A DNA stretch of 64,000 nucleotides from Agelas oroides (lineage: Eukaryota; Porifera; Demospongiae; Agelasida; Agelasidae), in contig OX422195.1 in the NCBI GenBank assembly GCA_949130485.1, positions 6,353,066-6,417,065 on the forward strand. The letters are read 5' to 3'. The notes beneath the pieces are model-generated. The model was not told the DNA's origin and did no database searches. It saw nothing but the letters and a program-made list of their open reading frames with translations. Below, in pieces: positions 48,694-59,700 of the stretch (the stretch's first letter is position 1; the number at the start of each line of letters is the position of its first letter). Both the position numbers and the translations under genes were made by a program.

Positions 48694-49425
48694 TTAAGGG
48701 TGGTCGGAACTAATTGAGAGCGCGCGCGCGGCCGGTTGCTAGGGGGTTGTATCTCGGCAATAAAAAGGCTTATAAACGCACGGCCTGCTGCAACTTGCGT
48801 CTGTGTGGACTACTAAACACACGTACAAGTTTATGAATCTACCTTGCTTGTCCACAAGCTGAACAGTGGAGCGGCTAAATTCAGACATATTTCGTTGATA
48901 AAACTTTCGAACGGAGTAACTTACTGACTTGGAACATCGTCTACAGAGCTGTTATTACGAGAGGAATCCAATAACAGAACGCTTTTCATCGTAAGACAAA
49001 CAGAAGCACGCGCTTCGCCGTTTTCACGGGCTAGCGGCGCATAATGCCTGTCTTTTCCGCGCGTATTTCACGAAAAACGTTCTGTTACGGTCAAGTCCAC
49101 TCCCCCAGGATGTCGCAAAACAAACTAAAGTTCAATTCCAGTGAACGCAGGCCGAGTTTTACAGAGTTATGTAAACCGCACCTAGCTGCTCTTTGAGAAA
49201 GAACCGCCTCTTGTATACAGTAATCCAGCCTCCTTGCTGCAATGTAAACGCAAGCACACCCGAGGCTTCCAGTAAGTGGATTGGGGTCATCAAAATAATT
49301 GCCCAGGTTGTTTTATGACAACAGCTTTTTGCATACTTTTGCATCCGCACGGTTGTTAGTTCCGACATAGATCATTTAGACTACGTAACGTAGTCTAAAT
49401 GATCTATGGTTCCGACCACCCTTAA
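48694..49425. mobile_element. Full-length TTAA element (about 730 bp)
   Basis: TTAA then GGGTGGTCGGAAC at the left and the inverse GTTCCGACCACCC then TTAA at the right. The TTAA flanks resemble piggyBac-type targets, but no transposase is present. The B-end terminus is interrupted by a 43-bp palindrome at 49366. It is inserted in the zinc-ribbon element. Other copies are at 47375 and 53709; a piece of the middle recurs at about 50240-50310. Confidence 0.75.
49366..49408. mobile_element. 43-bp CATAGAT palindrome with 7-bp target duplication
   Basis: Arms of 20 bp start CATAGATCATTTAGACTAC and close ATCTATG around TAA. GTTCCGA stands directly on both sides (49359-49365, 49409-49415) and the uninterrupted terminus in the permuted copy has it once. 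The core is unrelated to that of the palindrome at 54637, which entered the same motif. Confidence 0.85.
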
Positions 49426-49793
49426 TATTAGGCCCAAGTGCCGCTAGCTGTCAGAACAGATTCCAGGACAGACAGTTAGGAATGAATTTATATCGAAAGG
49501 CGTGCCATATCAACTCGAGAGCAAACGTCATGATACTGTTGTTCACGAGACAGTGATCGATTCTAGTTAACACACAAGTACAATCACATGCACTGCTGCG
49601 CCGAGGGTTTGGCACTTCCGTGCCTTTCATTATTGCGGTTCCATTGTTTGCCTTCTGCTGGAAATTGCTCTAGACCCACACACTTGAGGTTTTCACCAGC
49701 TCTCTGATAACCTGCAAGGTAGCATAGAAGTTCACAGCAGATCAATATCACATAATGTACAGTCATAGTTATTATGAACAATATGTTACCTGT

Positions 49794-49988
49794 CTAAGTC
49801 TCAGCTGTCCAGTCTTCAGAATCTCCTTGTAGTGCTTTCCTGATAACACCTTTCACTGCTTTTGTCGCTCCTTCGGGGTAGGTAACGTTGGCTAGGTAGT
49901 CCTGCACTTCGTCGTAGTTCGTTATCTCTGCACGCTCCGGCTCACCGTCCGACCGAACTTCGATCTCCGCTGCATAGTCCGCCATCAT
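49794..49988 (-). CDS. Small hypothetical protein, 64 codons
   Basis: Starts MMADYAAEIEVRSDGEPERA and ends GDSEDWTAET. Composition is acidic and protein-like, and the block TYPEGATKAVKGVIRKAL resembles a short motif seen near the start of transposon integrases of marine invertebrates; that resemblance is weak. A GTAACA follows the stop, so it could also be a first exon. No partner exon was identified. Confidence 0.35.
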   Translation of the reverse strand: MMADYAAEIEVRSDGEPERAEITNYDEVQDYLANVTYPEGATKAVKGVIRKALQGDSEDWTAET

Positions 49989-50594
49989 TCTGATTCTCGG
50001 TAAATGTGACTAGTAGCGCACCACACGCTCTTCAAATAGTCACGCAAGTTAACCATGACTGACACCAAGGTCAGCAATCTGATTCGTTGAGCTGTACAGT
50101 CGCGGGATGCCTAATTCCCCCAAGGGGTGCACCGCAGGGTGCCAGAGCTAGAATCCCTCAGCGTATTTTACTCGGGGGGTTCCAATATTGCTAGAGTATT
50201 TTGCGTGGGGGTGCCAAAAACCGGGGAAGCCAAATTCCCTATGACACCGGAATTGGACTTTAGTTTGCCGTTTTGCGACATCCTGGGGGAGTGGATTTGA
50301 CGCTTAGGCCCATAGCGCCAAAAGTCGCACTTTTGACATCGTACTGTTTTGTGGCTTCTCTCTTTGAAACGAATTTCGCCCACGAACTAGTATTCTTGCT
50401 GGTACTTTGTTAGTGTTTCCACTCTCTAGGACTGTAGTAATAAGGGCGGGGAACGGTTCTGAGCATTGCAGCGAGCAGCTGTTCCGACGGAGACCGCCAG
50501 CTAGCGATAATATCGATCGAACGGTACAAGTAGGCAGGCTTATTTTGCTTTCGTCTTATGTTTACCTGGAGTAACGCTCCCGCTGTGAGCTACA

Positions 50595-50747
50595 ATGGAC
50601 CTCTCCTCTCCAGCAGTGGAGCAGGTGATAGCATCCAACCAGAGAACAGACAGCTTTACACAAGCCTTCGACCAGTACTCCCGCCGCGTGGCACACGGCA
50701 TGGCTACCTCAGTGTGGCCCCACCCCTTGCATCCCCCTCATTACTAA
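50595..50747 (+). CDS. Small hypothetical ORF ending at a Helitron border
   Basis: 50 codons, MDLSSPAVEQVIASNQRTDS ... HPLHPPHY, stop TAA at 50745-50747, immediately before the CTAG end of the element at 50748. It has protein-like composition but no recognised domain. It could be a 5' exon truncated by the insertion, or chance. Confidence 0.3.
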   Translation: MDLSSPAVEQVIASNQRTDSFTQAFDQYSRRVAHGMATSVWPHPLHPPHY

Positions 50748-51000
50748 CTAGGAGAATGTAGAACATTGTGGGGCGAGCGTGAGCAAGCAATACACAGCTT
50801 TAACTTATATCAAAGGCTGAATCAGTGAAGTGTCACATCACAGCACACAGGTGGCGTGGTATGTAGCTGAACAAAGCTTGTCACTCTACTCTCTACAAAC
50901 GTGCTTAACAGCTTAGAGAAGATGGTTGCAGAGACTAGCTTGTCATGGGGTGGTACCATACAATGCAGCCATTAGTGCAACCTAAGCATCTACTCTCTGG

Positions 51001-51456
51001 CTAACTGTAGGCTAAGTCTAAACACAACCTGTGACGTTGGTTGGCACTCATCCGCTGTAGCCTGGCTGCTCTCTCTTCTTCAGTCTCAGAGGCCAACCTG
51101 TGACGTTGGTTGGCACTCATCCGCTGTAGCCTGGCTGCTCTCTCCTCTTCAGTCTCAGAGGCCAGCCTGTCCCTCATCTGCTGAAGCCTAACTGCTCTCT
51201 CCTCTTCGCTTTCAGTTGCCAGACTCTGACGTCGGTTATCGCGTATTTGCCGCAATCTGGCGTCTCTCTCTTCGGCAGTCTGAGCGGCGCGTCTAGCCCT
51301 ATCTCTTGCTCTTCGCACTCTCAGCCGTTCCTCTCTCTGTTCCGCGGTTTCAGAGGCACGACGAGCTCTCTCTCGCTCTCTTCTACGCTGCAGTCTGTCT
51401 TCTCTATTCCCTGATGACTCGGGGACTCTTGCTGAAGAAATGCTATACGACTCCAT
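51001..51456 (-). CDS. Repeat-rich N-terminus of a Helitron-type protein
   Basis: 151 codons, starting MESYSISSARVPESSGNRED. Then come repeats of about 23 residues: LQRRRERERARRASETAEQR, RDARLRQIRDNRRQSLATES, and three SETEEERAARLQRMSANQRH units. Highly charged and helical. Such arrays precede Rep/helicase domains in marine invertebrate Helitrons. No downstream domain remains, as the frame stops after CLDLAYS. Confidence 0.6.
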   Translation of the reverse strand: MESYSISSARVPESSGNREDRLQRRRERERARRASETAEQREERLRVRRARDRARRAAQTAEERDARLRQIRDNRRQSLATESEEERAVRLQQMRDRLASETEEERAARLQRMSANQRHRLASETEEERAARLQRMSANQRHRLCLDLAYS

Positions 51457-51479
51457 TGTAGAACACGTGGCGTCTGCAC

Positions 51480-51492
51480 CATAGATAATGTA
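51480..51492. mobile_element. Left half of a split 22-bp CATAGAT palindrome
   Basis: CATAGATAATGTA here and TTATCTATG at 52680-52688 are the two halves of a palindrome cut by the inner Helitron. CTGCAC precedes the left half (51474-51479) and follows the right half (52689-52694), a 6-bp target duplication across the 1.2-kb insertion. Confidence 0.75.
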
Positions 51493-52679
51493 CTAGGGGA
51501 ATGCAGTGCATTGTGGGGCGAGCGTGAGGGAGTTGCATGGTGCATTAGCGTTTCATAGCACTACCTTTTCCCACTTGCATACATCTCACCATAGGTAATA
51601 GAGATGTCTCTATTATCTATGGTCTCACATAACAATAGTCTCATTCCCAGGTCTTCCCCACCAACTGTAGCCTGTAAAACTGGAGGCAGAAAATGCCTGG
51701 GGAAGAGGCTAGGGTATCAAATGTATGTCAATGTTCAAAGGAACAATAATTATAACTTGGGTATGGGCTCATCTTGGGTTCGTTGTACACTGTGTCATTA
51801 CTGTTGCTCAATGCTCATTTGCTTGAGACGGGCCTCTCTCTGATCCGGAGTCTCATGGGTCAGTCTCATCTGCTGCGCAAAGCTCATTTGCTGGAGACGA
51901 CTCGTTCTCTGGTCTGGTGTACACACTCTGTGTCGTTACAGTGGGGTAGTAGCTACAGCTGTAGGCAACAAATTTAGTCTCCAAGCAATTGGCCTGAAGA
52001 GTTGCAAGTCAAGGGTGAGGGTTCAACAGCTTAGTACGAACAAGTATATTCCATTGGTTTCCTGTGACTCCACATTTCGGCACTGTCTCCTCAAGTGCAT
52101 GTCTATATAGTGGATATTTGCTGAGCCCATAGAGCTGTGGAATCAAGATTCTCTCAGCTATGGAGTATGGAGCCAGGTCTTTTTTGATGTAGTCTATATT
52201 GTCAGCTCATTTCCTGAGCACAATTACTGGAGTTGTCGTATGGAGTTCCACAAGCTCTTCTCTAGCTGTTGCTCGTATTTGATCGAGTCACGCAGGCCTC
52301 TGTGATTCGAATTCTCACAAGCTGATCGCTCTGTACACTGAGCACTCCCCGCTTGTGGCAGAGTCACGAAGCACGCCGTCAATAATCAGTCTCGGTTTCG
52401 CTAGTAGTGCCACCCTTTCCTCACTGTTTTCAAATCCCTGTTGCGTTGACTCCCACTGTTCAGCCTTTCTAGTCCTGTCTCTTGAGCAAGCAGTATTACA
52501 TGAACCCAATGTGCAATGCGGAAATATTGCATCGCGCACAAATAGGGCAGAATGCATATACGGAATACGCACGTACCAAACATACCTACATATATATATA
52601 TACATATATATATACATATATATATATAGACAATTTTCCGTTTTCACCACAAGTGTGGGGCTCGCTGCGCTCGCCCCAA
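51493..52679 (-). mobile_element. Inner Helitron-like element
   Basis: 1187 bp. On the - strand it starts TTGGGGCGAGCGCAGCGAGC after A and ends with AATGCACTGCATT hairpin, then CCCCTAG before T. It holds a fragment of the same protein repeats (about 51930-51786: TPDQREARLKQMSIEQQ). It inserted into a 22-bp palindrome of the CATAGAT family. A TATA array lies near its 5' end (52588-52628). Confidence 0.7.
51589..51622. mobile_element. 34-bp CATAGAT-type palindrome
   Basis: CCATAGGTAATAGAGA, TG, TCTCTATTATCTATGG with one mismatch between arms. TCTCA stands on both sides (51584-51588 and 51623-51627). It lies inside the inner Helitron. Confidence 0.75.
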
Positions 52680-52836
52680 TTATCTATGCTGCACTATACG
52701 TATTTTATAGACGTTACGTGCGTTAAATTGGATAAGTTTAGGATATGCGGCACGACGTACGACACATAATATATCTATATATATACAAAAGTGCCGTTAG
52801 CATCACTAGAAGGGGGCTCGCTCACGCTCGCCCCGA

Positions 52837-53708
52837 TAACAATCAGGGTATACCCCCGAGGTATAGAGAAGCTGTAACCATCGCCGTAGTGCAAGATAGG
52901 GATTGCTACGCACAGCTGAAGCAGTTATATCAACAGCCATACCGCGTAAAGAAAATTTTCAGATAAATCTGGGCCCTAAAGTAGCGATGTCGGGGTGAAA
53001 ATCAAAATTCGCTTATCACAACAACAACCTTTATTTTTGAAAAGAGCATAATATGGCGATTCCAACGGTACCCATATCAATTGGATTGGGTGAATACAGC
53101 AAGCGGTACGGTCTTCGAAATGTAACTGGTTTACCAAATTTTTTCTACGTCATTTTAGCGCAATATTCCGGTCACTACCTTTCCGGAACCCGCTGTAAGC
53201 CCGATCAGAATGAAACTCGCTGTGAAAGATAGTCTGTACCTATTCAGTCCAATGAAGGTTGTGGATTTTACATATCTAGTATAATCCTTGCACTAGGCTT
53301 GATAAATGCTTAAAAAACGGCATTTTGTGGCCATAAATAGTTGCATTTCCGGGGAAGTTGGAGTAAGATTCCAATCAAAAACCTGTACCATCCCATTGGG
53401 CAACTACTCTAGTATACAGAACTGGTTGTGCTTTGTTGAATATTAAAGTAGCTGTGAGCAGCATTACAAAATGTCTTAATACTTCAACAATTTGCAGCAA
53501 AGTAGCGAGATGTGACAAAAAATTGTGTGCAGTTCTGATCGAGGCGGATATTTTTAACAAAGCTGTGCAAGGAAATATACCCAAGCCTCTAAGGAACCTC
53601 TATACTAAATTTGATGTGAATACATTAAGACATTGTGGAGAAATGGCCTGGGTAGAAGAGCATTTGCATACTTTTGGAAACTCTGACATCGCTACCTAAA
53701 GAGTTAAA
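52837..53708. other. Spacer without recognised elements
   Basis: No element ends were found. An 88-codon + frame at 53433-53699 (with FNKAVQGNIPKPLRNLYTKF) is not low complexity and might be a relic exon, but nothing confirms it. Confidence 0.3.
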
Positions 53709-54529
53709 TTAACAGAACGGTTTTCGCGAAATACGCGCTGAAAAGCCAGGCATTGTATGCTGCAAGTCCATGAATACTGCGAAGCGCGTGCTTCTGTTTG
53801 TCTTACGATGAAAATTGTTCTGTTATTGAATTCCTCTCGTAATAACAGCTCTGTAGACGATGTTCCAAGTCAGTAAGTTACTCCGTTCGAAAGTTTTATC
53901 AACAAATAGGTCTGAATTTGGCCGCTCTACTGTTCAGCTTGTGGACAAGGCAGACTCATGAACTTGTACGTGTGTTTTGTAGTCTATATGGACGCTAAGT
54001 TGCAGCAGGCTGTGCGTTTATAAGCCTTTTTATTGCCGAGATACAACCTTGATTGAGATTGATCGGCCCCTATATACAGGGAGTGCAAGAGCACATGTTC
54101 ACAAAAGAGTGTGGGAGAAAACAGAAACAGACAGAAAAAATATCAACTTGCTAAGCATAGTGGTAGCTACATCTAGAAACATGACATGACAAGTGTGGAG
54201 GCAAGATTCTGGCTGACGTCAGGACAGACAGCTTCCATTCAGGGCCATTGCGTCCAGGCAACCAGCACACATCTACAGACAACCAGCACTCATGTTCAGA
54301 TGGCAACGACCACGCCGCGTCGACAGTCTCTGAAAGCTTGTGCCAAAGGGGCTTGAGTTGAAATGTTCTCAACGTGAATCGGGCAGGACTGAGAGTCTAC
54401 CGTCGTTTGAAGAGCCACAGACACTGGACATACACACGGACACACAGACAGCAAAATCAAATTGTGAGCTGAGGTAGTTAGGTTCTGCACCTCAGAGAAG
54501 ACAGCAACAGTCACGTCGCCATTTTACGC

Positions 54530-54597
54530 TGCTACGGTCATCTCTAGCTCTCTTGACTTCCATTTGCCTTTGAAGACCGCTGCCGCCCCCCTGCCCC
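54530..54597 (-). pseudogene. Inverted fragment of the neighbouring kinase exon 1
   Basis: On the - strand this reads as bases 54777-54836 of kinase exon 1 (GGGGGGCGGCAGCGGTCTTC, AAAGGCAAATGGAAGTC, ATGACCGTAGC) with one small insertion and a change. It corresponds to the glycine loop and VAIK strand. It lies inside the TTAA element about 180 bp upstream of the source exon, so the two form an inverted pair. Confidence 0.85.
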
Positions 54598-54636
54598 TTA
54601 GCAACCAGCCGCGCGCGCGCCCCCAATTAGTTCCGA

Positions 54637-54674
54637 CATAGATTATTAACCTCACGTGAGGTTAATAATCTATG
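54637..54674. mobile_element. 38-bp CATAGAT palindrome with 7-bp target duplication
   Basis: Perfect palindrome starting CATAGATTATTAACCTCAC. GTTCCGA stands on both sides (54630-54636, 54675-54681). It entered the same TIR motif as the palindrome at 49366, but at the opposite end of its host element. Confidence 0.85.
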
Positions 54675-54731
54675 GTTCCGACCACCCTTAATATTATATC
54701 CACTTGGAAGTGAGGGGCGGGGCTACCCAAG

Positions 54732-57700
54732 ATGGCTACGATTGAGTACAGCGATCTGGTGTTCGAGGAACAGCTGGGCAGGGGGGCGGCAGCGGTCTTC
54801 AAAGGCAAATGGAAGTCGAGAGACATGACCGTAGCCATTAAACCTTCAGCCCAGGAGACTCTCACCAGCGAGGTTTGGTTTCACTTCTTACCACTACTGG
54901 CACTAGAGTTTCACTTGTAGCTACTGTTGTAGTCTTCTCGATATAATCATTGCAAAATACAGTGCCAGAGAGGCGGCAACTGGCCTAGTCCGGACGTACC
55001 ATACTGTGCTCGTACGGAGTTCCATCGTAGTATAAGCAAGAGAGAGCGAAGACGGCTTTGTAATTAGATCCGTAGCTAAGTGTAAACACATTAGCTAAGT
55101 AAAAATAGAACCTTAGTCACGTTTCCATTTGTGTTTTTAACTATTTTTATTTTGATTTAATTTTGTTATGAAAAACTTGTTTAAATGAAACGTGACTGAA
55201 CATAGTTGCTATGTGTGGTTCAGGGATAATTTTTGTTTGCTTGTTTTTTTTGTTTTGTTTTGTTTTTAGTCCGAGGTCATGAGATTGGTGGACCATCCCA
55301 ACCTCCTTTGCTTCTATGGAACTGTTGTACAGCCACCCCTGTTCTACATTGTGACAGGTATAGTTTACACAGGGTGTTAGTGGTGTTGCTAGCCAGCTGT
55401 ATATGCACATGTAGCTATTTGTGTCAGTTTTGCTATTGATATTTGCTGTAACTACTTGGTAGCTATTTTCAGAAGGGGAGTTCCATGCATACACAGGCAT
55501 TATTATTATGCCACTCAAGCAGTAACCTCTGAGAAATGGCACTAGCCAGTGACCGTACTCATCTATGGGGCACTGTGGACCTGTTTTTGAAGACAGATTT
55601 TCTATCCACTTTATAGTGCGAAGCTTAGGATGGAATGGAATTTTTTGTCCTGCAAACTCTTGCTGTAGTCAGTTATTTCCCTCTTCCTGCTCAACATAAC
55701 ACTGTATGTCATGTTTTGCAAGATCCAATCTAATACATGAGTTCAAGGTCTGAGGTTTCAAAGTTCATGACTCATGGAGTTATGCAGAACTTTGAATGCA
55801 TGGTGAGAATGTGATTGTGCTGATAGTTGAAGGCATTCTGAGTTTCTGCAACTTGCTTGATACCATGTGTATCTGCCATACTCTGTGGCATGTGTTCTTG
55901 AGGATTCTGAACTTGCAGGATTGGTATACTACAACAGATTCTAGTTTGAGAGAACAATTATAGAAACAAACTTGCAGATCTATAAATGGTGATGCAAAGT
56001 ACATCTTGCAAGTCCAACTTTTGTCACAGTGGTATGTTTTTGCAAAGCTGCATGAGTCACAGTAAGCCACCTTAACTCAAGAATAGTGGCCCGGGAAGAA
56101 ATTCTTAATACATACAGCATTATGATACTAGTCATATGCATTAAAGGACAAATGCACTGGCATGAATTTGTATGCCTTTCATAATGACGTTTAAGAATCT
56201 GGACCACGTGGCTAGCAGCTATTTGTTCTTGGGAGAGACGTTCTTTGCGAGTTCGATTATTGGCTATTGGCAGTAAGTATGCCTCCAACAAAGGTATGCC
56301 CGCAGTGTAAAGCTGCTGTACCTGTAATTTATCGTTACGGTTTTGGATGCTACGAATGAATTGATATCGAAAGGCATGCCATATCAACTCGAGAGCAAAC
56401 ATCATGATACTATCGTTCACGAGATCGATTCTAGTTAACACACAAGTACAATCACAAGCACTGCTGCGCCGAGGGTTTAGCACTTCAGTGCCTTTAATTT
56501 CAAGTGGCAACAAGAGGATTACAGTGTTTAGTAGCCTAAAAACAAAGGTTAGTTTGTCTTAGTTGCATATCCCAATGCAGACATTCATTCTGTTTCATCT
56601 ACAATTCTATGTATACAACTCTCCTTTGGCGGTCCTAGAATTGTATAGTAGTAATTCATGTACTATGAATATTCAGAGTGCATGCAACATTCATTTTGTT
56701 TCACTCTTGCACAAACATGTTTGTGCCAGAAAAGGGGTGGAAGTCTGGCTATATTCATAGATTATTTGGCAGGGTCAGGTAGTTGAAGCAAGCCTGAGAT
56801 TCCTCTGCTATTGCTTTAACCCATTTTGTAGACCTGGTCAGAACAGCTACTAGTATAATAGTAGCTGTTCTGACATGAAATTTAAGTGGTGCATTTACCT
56901 AGTATGAAACTCTACTACAGTATACCATCATTACTCAAATACTATATGTAGGCTTAAAAAATAGGTTGTGACCTTACATTAGATTAGATTCATCATAAAT
57001 TCCTGGAATTGAATTTCTTATGAACAATGGCAATCAGTGAACCCAGTTTACAATTTCATGGTGCTTGTTACTGAGTCATGAAAACAGTTGTCAGGACAGA
57101 GAAAGCAATAACTTACATGTATATTGATAAGCTCCATAGTTGGTAATGAGTGACAAAACTTCTCGATTTACTCACAGACAATGCTTCATGGTAGAAAGTA
57201 AAGTAAGATGTAACACTAAAGTCTCAAATAGGTCATGTGTTTTTAACAAAGTCAAGATGATTGCTTCTTGATTCACAAATGGTCTCTGTTATACCATGTT
57301 AACCGCAAAACAGATTTGCACTTTCTCTCTGGCACCTCTCATTTGGTCAAAATAATGCTCTTTTCATTTTAGAGTATGTTGAGCAAGGAACTCTCTTTGA
57401 TTTCCTCCATCAAAATGAGTTTAACTCTTATCGAAATATCACATGGGCAAGACAGATTGCTGCTGGTGAGTACATTAACTAGTACTAGCTCTTAGCAGTT
57501 CTGTCAATAGTAATATTCTTTTTAATAGGACTGAAGTATCTCCACTTCGATGTCCCAGACCAGGTGGTGATTCATGGAAATCTGAAATCAACAAATGGTA
57601 TGCATGTCATTGTCCTCATTTCAAGACCATGTTGATCTGGGAATGAGCTAATATATTTGTATGGTGAATAATAATATCAAGAATTATTATTGACAGGGTA

Positions 57701-59700
57701 GCACTGTTTTATGGATATTTGTTTTGACTTTCTCAGTACTAGTGACTACTGACAACTCAGTAAAGGTAAGCTACACCTGAAAAAACATGCCACAATATTT
57801 ATCTATAACTAGACTACTTGTCGGAGATTACTTTCCTGTTCTGTAGATATGTGGCTATAGTTCCTCAAAACTTCGTGGTCAACTGCCAGGAATCAGTATC
57901 CACACAACACTTGAAACTCTGAGGTGGATGGCTCCAGAGGTACGTATATAACTTCAGCTCATTCACAGGCATTTGCCACCTCCACTACTTGATGACTTCT
58001 AGTATTAAAAGAATTGTGGAGAGGGAGTACACATGGGCCCACATCTTGTTTTTTGGGGGGGTTTTTTGGCTTGTCTAGGGCTAGTTTAACCACAAATCCC
58101 TTTTTCACCCAGCAACATCTATGGAGAATTTTTTGCCTATACACGTAGCTCCAAATTCTTGATGGGTGTATCTACCTATCTACGAGTATATGTTAGCTAT
58201 AGGTCATTGCTGAATTTTTTTACAGGGATATGAGCTTGTGTAAGGAAGCTCATATACTGTGGAGTGAAACCATTTGCAAACATTGTTTCATTTCTTGTAC
58301 ATAGGTAAAGGAGAACAAGCCCATCTCCAAGCAGTGTGATGTCTACTCCTATGGCATAGTGGTTTGGGAGCTGCTTACACACAAGATACCTTTTGAAGAT
58401 GTGACTGATGTATTTGATTTATGCAAGAATGTGGCAGCGGTAGGTACTGGTAATCATAGTGGTATTAGCTTGTGCTCAGGATTCCACACCTCCATGCTTT
58501 TAGAAGTATAGTTGAAGTAGTTCTTTGCTAGTGGCTAGATGGGAGTTGTTGTTATAGTAGATGGCCTTGGTACAGATGTTTTACCATCCCACACATGCAG
58601 GCAAAACTAGGTGAGGTAATCAGTATGTATGTGAGGTAGTCCATTTAACTGTTATAAAATATTCAGCTCTTTGGTTGTGTATGAGTGCTACACTCATACT
58701 TATAACAATGTTTGGTTGCTTCAACTTCATACCTCTGAGTCCAATTGTGGAAATCAATGAAACCTGACAATATAATAGGAGGAAACGTGGACTCCTGTGG
58801 GACTTGAACTTACAGTCTTCAGTTTGTTATGTTGATATGCTTCTTATAATACTATGTATGTTGCATAAAGAAATGACTATGTGTGTACTTTGCTTGGTTT
58901 ACATCTCACAGCAGCCACCGATTCCAAAAGACTGTTCACCTGTCCTTACTAATCTGCTGAGCAAGTGCTGGGACTCTAACCCAAGAGTAAGCAAAACAAA
59001 AAGTCAGATATAGTTGACTTGTTTCTCCAGTTTCAAGTTTAGTCCAGTCTGTTTTTAGGGTGGAGGGGTAGCATCTGAGAACACTACTGATAGCTAACAT
59101 TATCTTGAGGTGTACCAATGTTGCACTGAATAACAATCTACAATCAATCTGTGTGTTAATATAATGTTTGTGAACTGTGTGCATGCTTGTGCTTGTAGCT
59201 TCGACCAGAGTTCACCGAAATTGTTTCAACCATGGAACGCTTGTCACAGATGATTGTGACCAAAGGTATGGAGTTTAGATTATAGCCTAGCTCCCATGCC
59301 TTCAGTCGCAGCTTTTAGCAATAGAAGCTGGGAATCAAGGCTTGGGAACAGTGCTGTGCTCAACTGTTGCAGTACACTTTAATAGCAACACATTTGTATG
59401 GTAAAGTAGACATGTCTATGTTTTGATATAAACCGCAGAGCTGCCATCTCAGCTGCAGACTTCTCCTCAAGGTTTTGGCATGGAGGTAAGTTGGTAGCCT
59501 ATGCATTGTACTGGTGAATGGTTGGGGTAGGGACTAACTAACAGCATGCGTGCAGGAATAATGTATAAAGTATTAGTTTGAATATTCTGAACTTCTTGAA
59601 TCACTCAACTTGATGTGCATGCTTTGTTGTCCTCCCCACCTAGACAGAACATTTGGGAGTGCCAATACAACAACCTGTTCCTTTGCCAAGGTCTCCAAAG
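54732..59700 (+). CDS. Module 1: predicted pseudokinase
   Basis: 298 residues. The glycine loop is weakened (LGRGAAAVFKG), VAIK lysine and the helix-C glutamate (SEVMRL) are kept, and HPNLLCFYG and EYVEQGTLFDFL are normal. The catalytic loop reads HGNLKSTN in place of HRDLKSKN. The DFG motif reads CGYS (ICGYSSSKLRG). The activation segment is three residues shorter before RWMAPE. Without the HRD and DFG aspartates it should not transfer phosphate by the usual route; ATP binding is possible. After the domain come LPSQLQTSPQGFGME and EHLGVPIQQPVPLPRSPK, proline-rich linkers. Confidence 0.88.

Larger units (their letters stand above)
48103..49611 (+). mobile_element. Zinc-ribbon element, copy 1 (carrying a nested element)
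   Basis: Left end AACCCTCGGCGCGCATGCG and right end GCTGCGCCGAGGGTTT are inverted. The left end also forms a hairpin (CCCTCG...CGAGGG). It contains a reading frame at 48435 and a complete TTAA element at 48694-49425. The right arm (TATCGAAAGGCGTGCCATAT to the end) is shared with copy 2 at 56195-56505. Confidence 0.65.
50748..52836 (-). mobile_element. Outer Helitron-like element with nested copy
   Basis: Read on the - strand it starts TCGGGGCGAGCGTGAGCGAG after A (at 52836), the canonical TC 5' end. It ends with AATGTTCTACATT hairpin and CTAG before T (50748). It encodes the repeat-rich frame 51456-51001 and is interrupted by an inner Helitron at 51493-52679 and a palindrome. Without the inner copy it is about 900 bp. 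Confidence 0.7.
53709..54691. mobile_element. TTAA element, copy 3, carrying an antisense kinase-exon fragment
   Basis: The A half matches the copies at 47375 and 48694 (for example CTTCTGTTTGTCTTACGATG, CAGCTTGTGGACAAG). After about 54050 it holds roughly 540 bp absent from the others, then the A terminus (CCCCCAATTAGTTCCGA) interrupted by a 38-bp palindrome, then CCACCC and TTAA at 54688-54691. The B half is missing. It ends 41 bp before the kinase gene's start codon. Confidence 0.7.
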
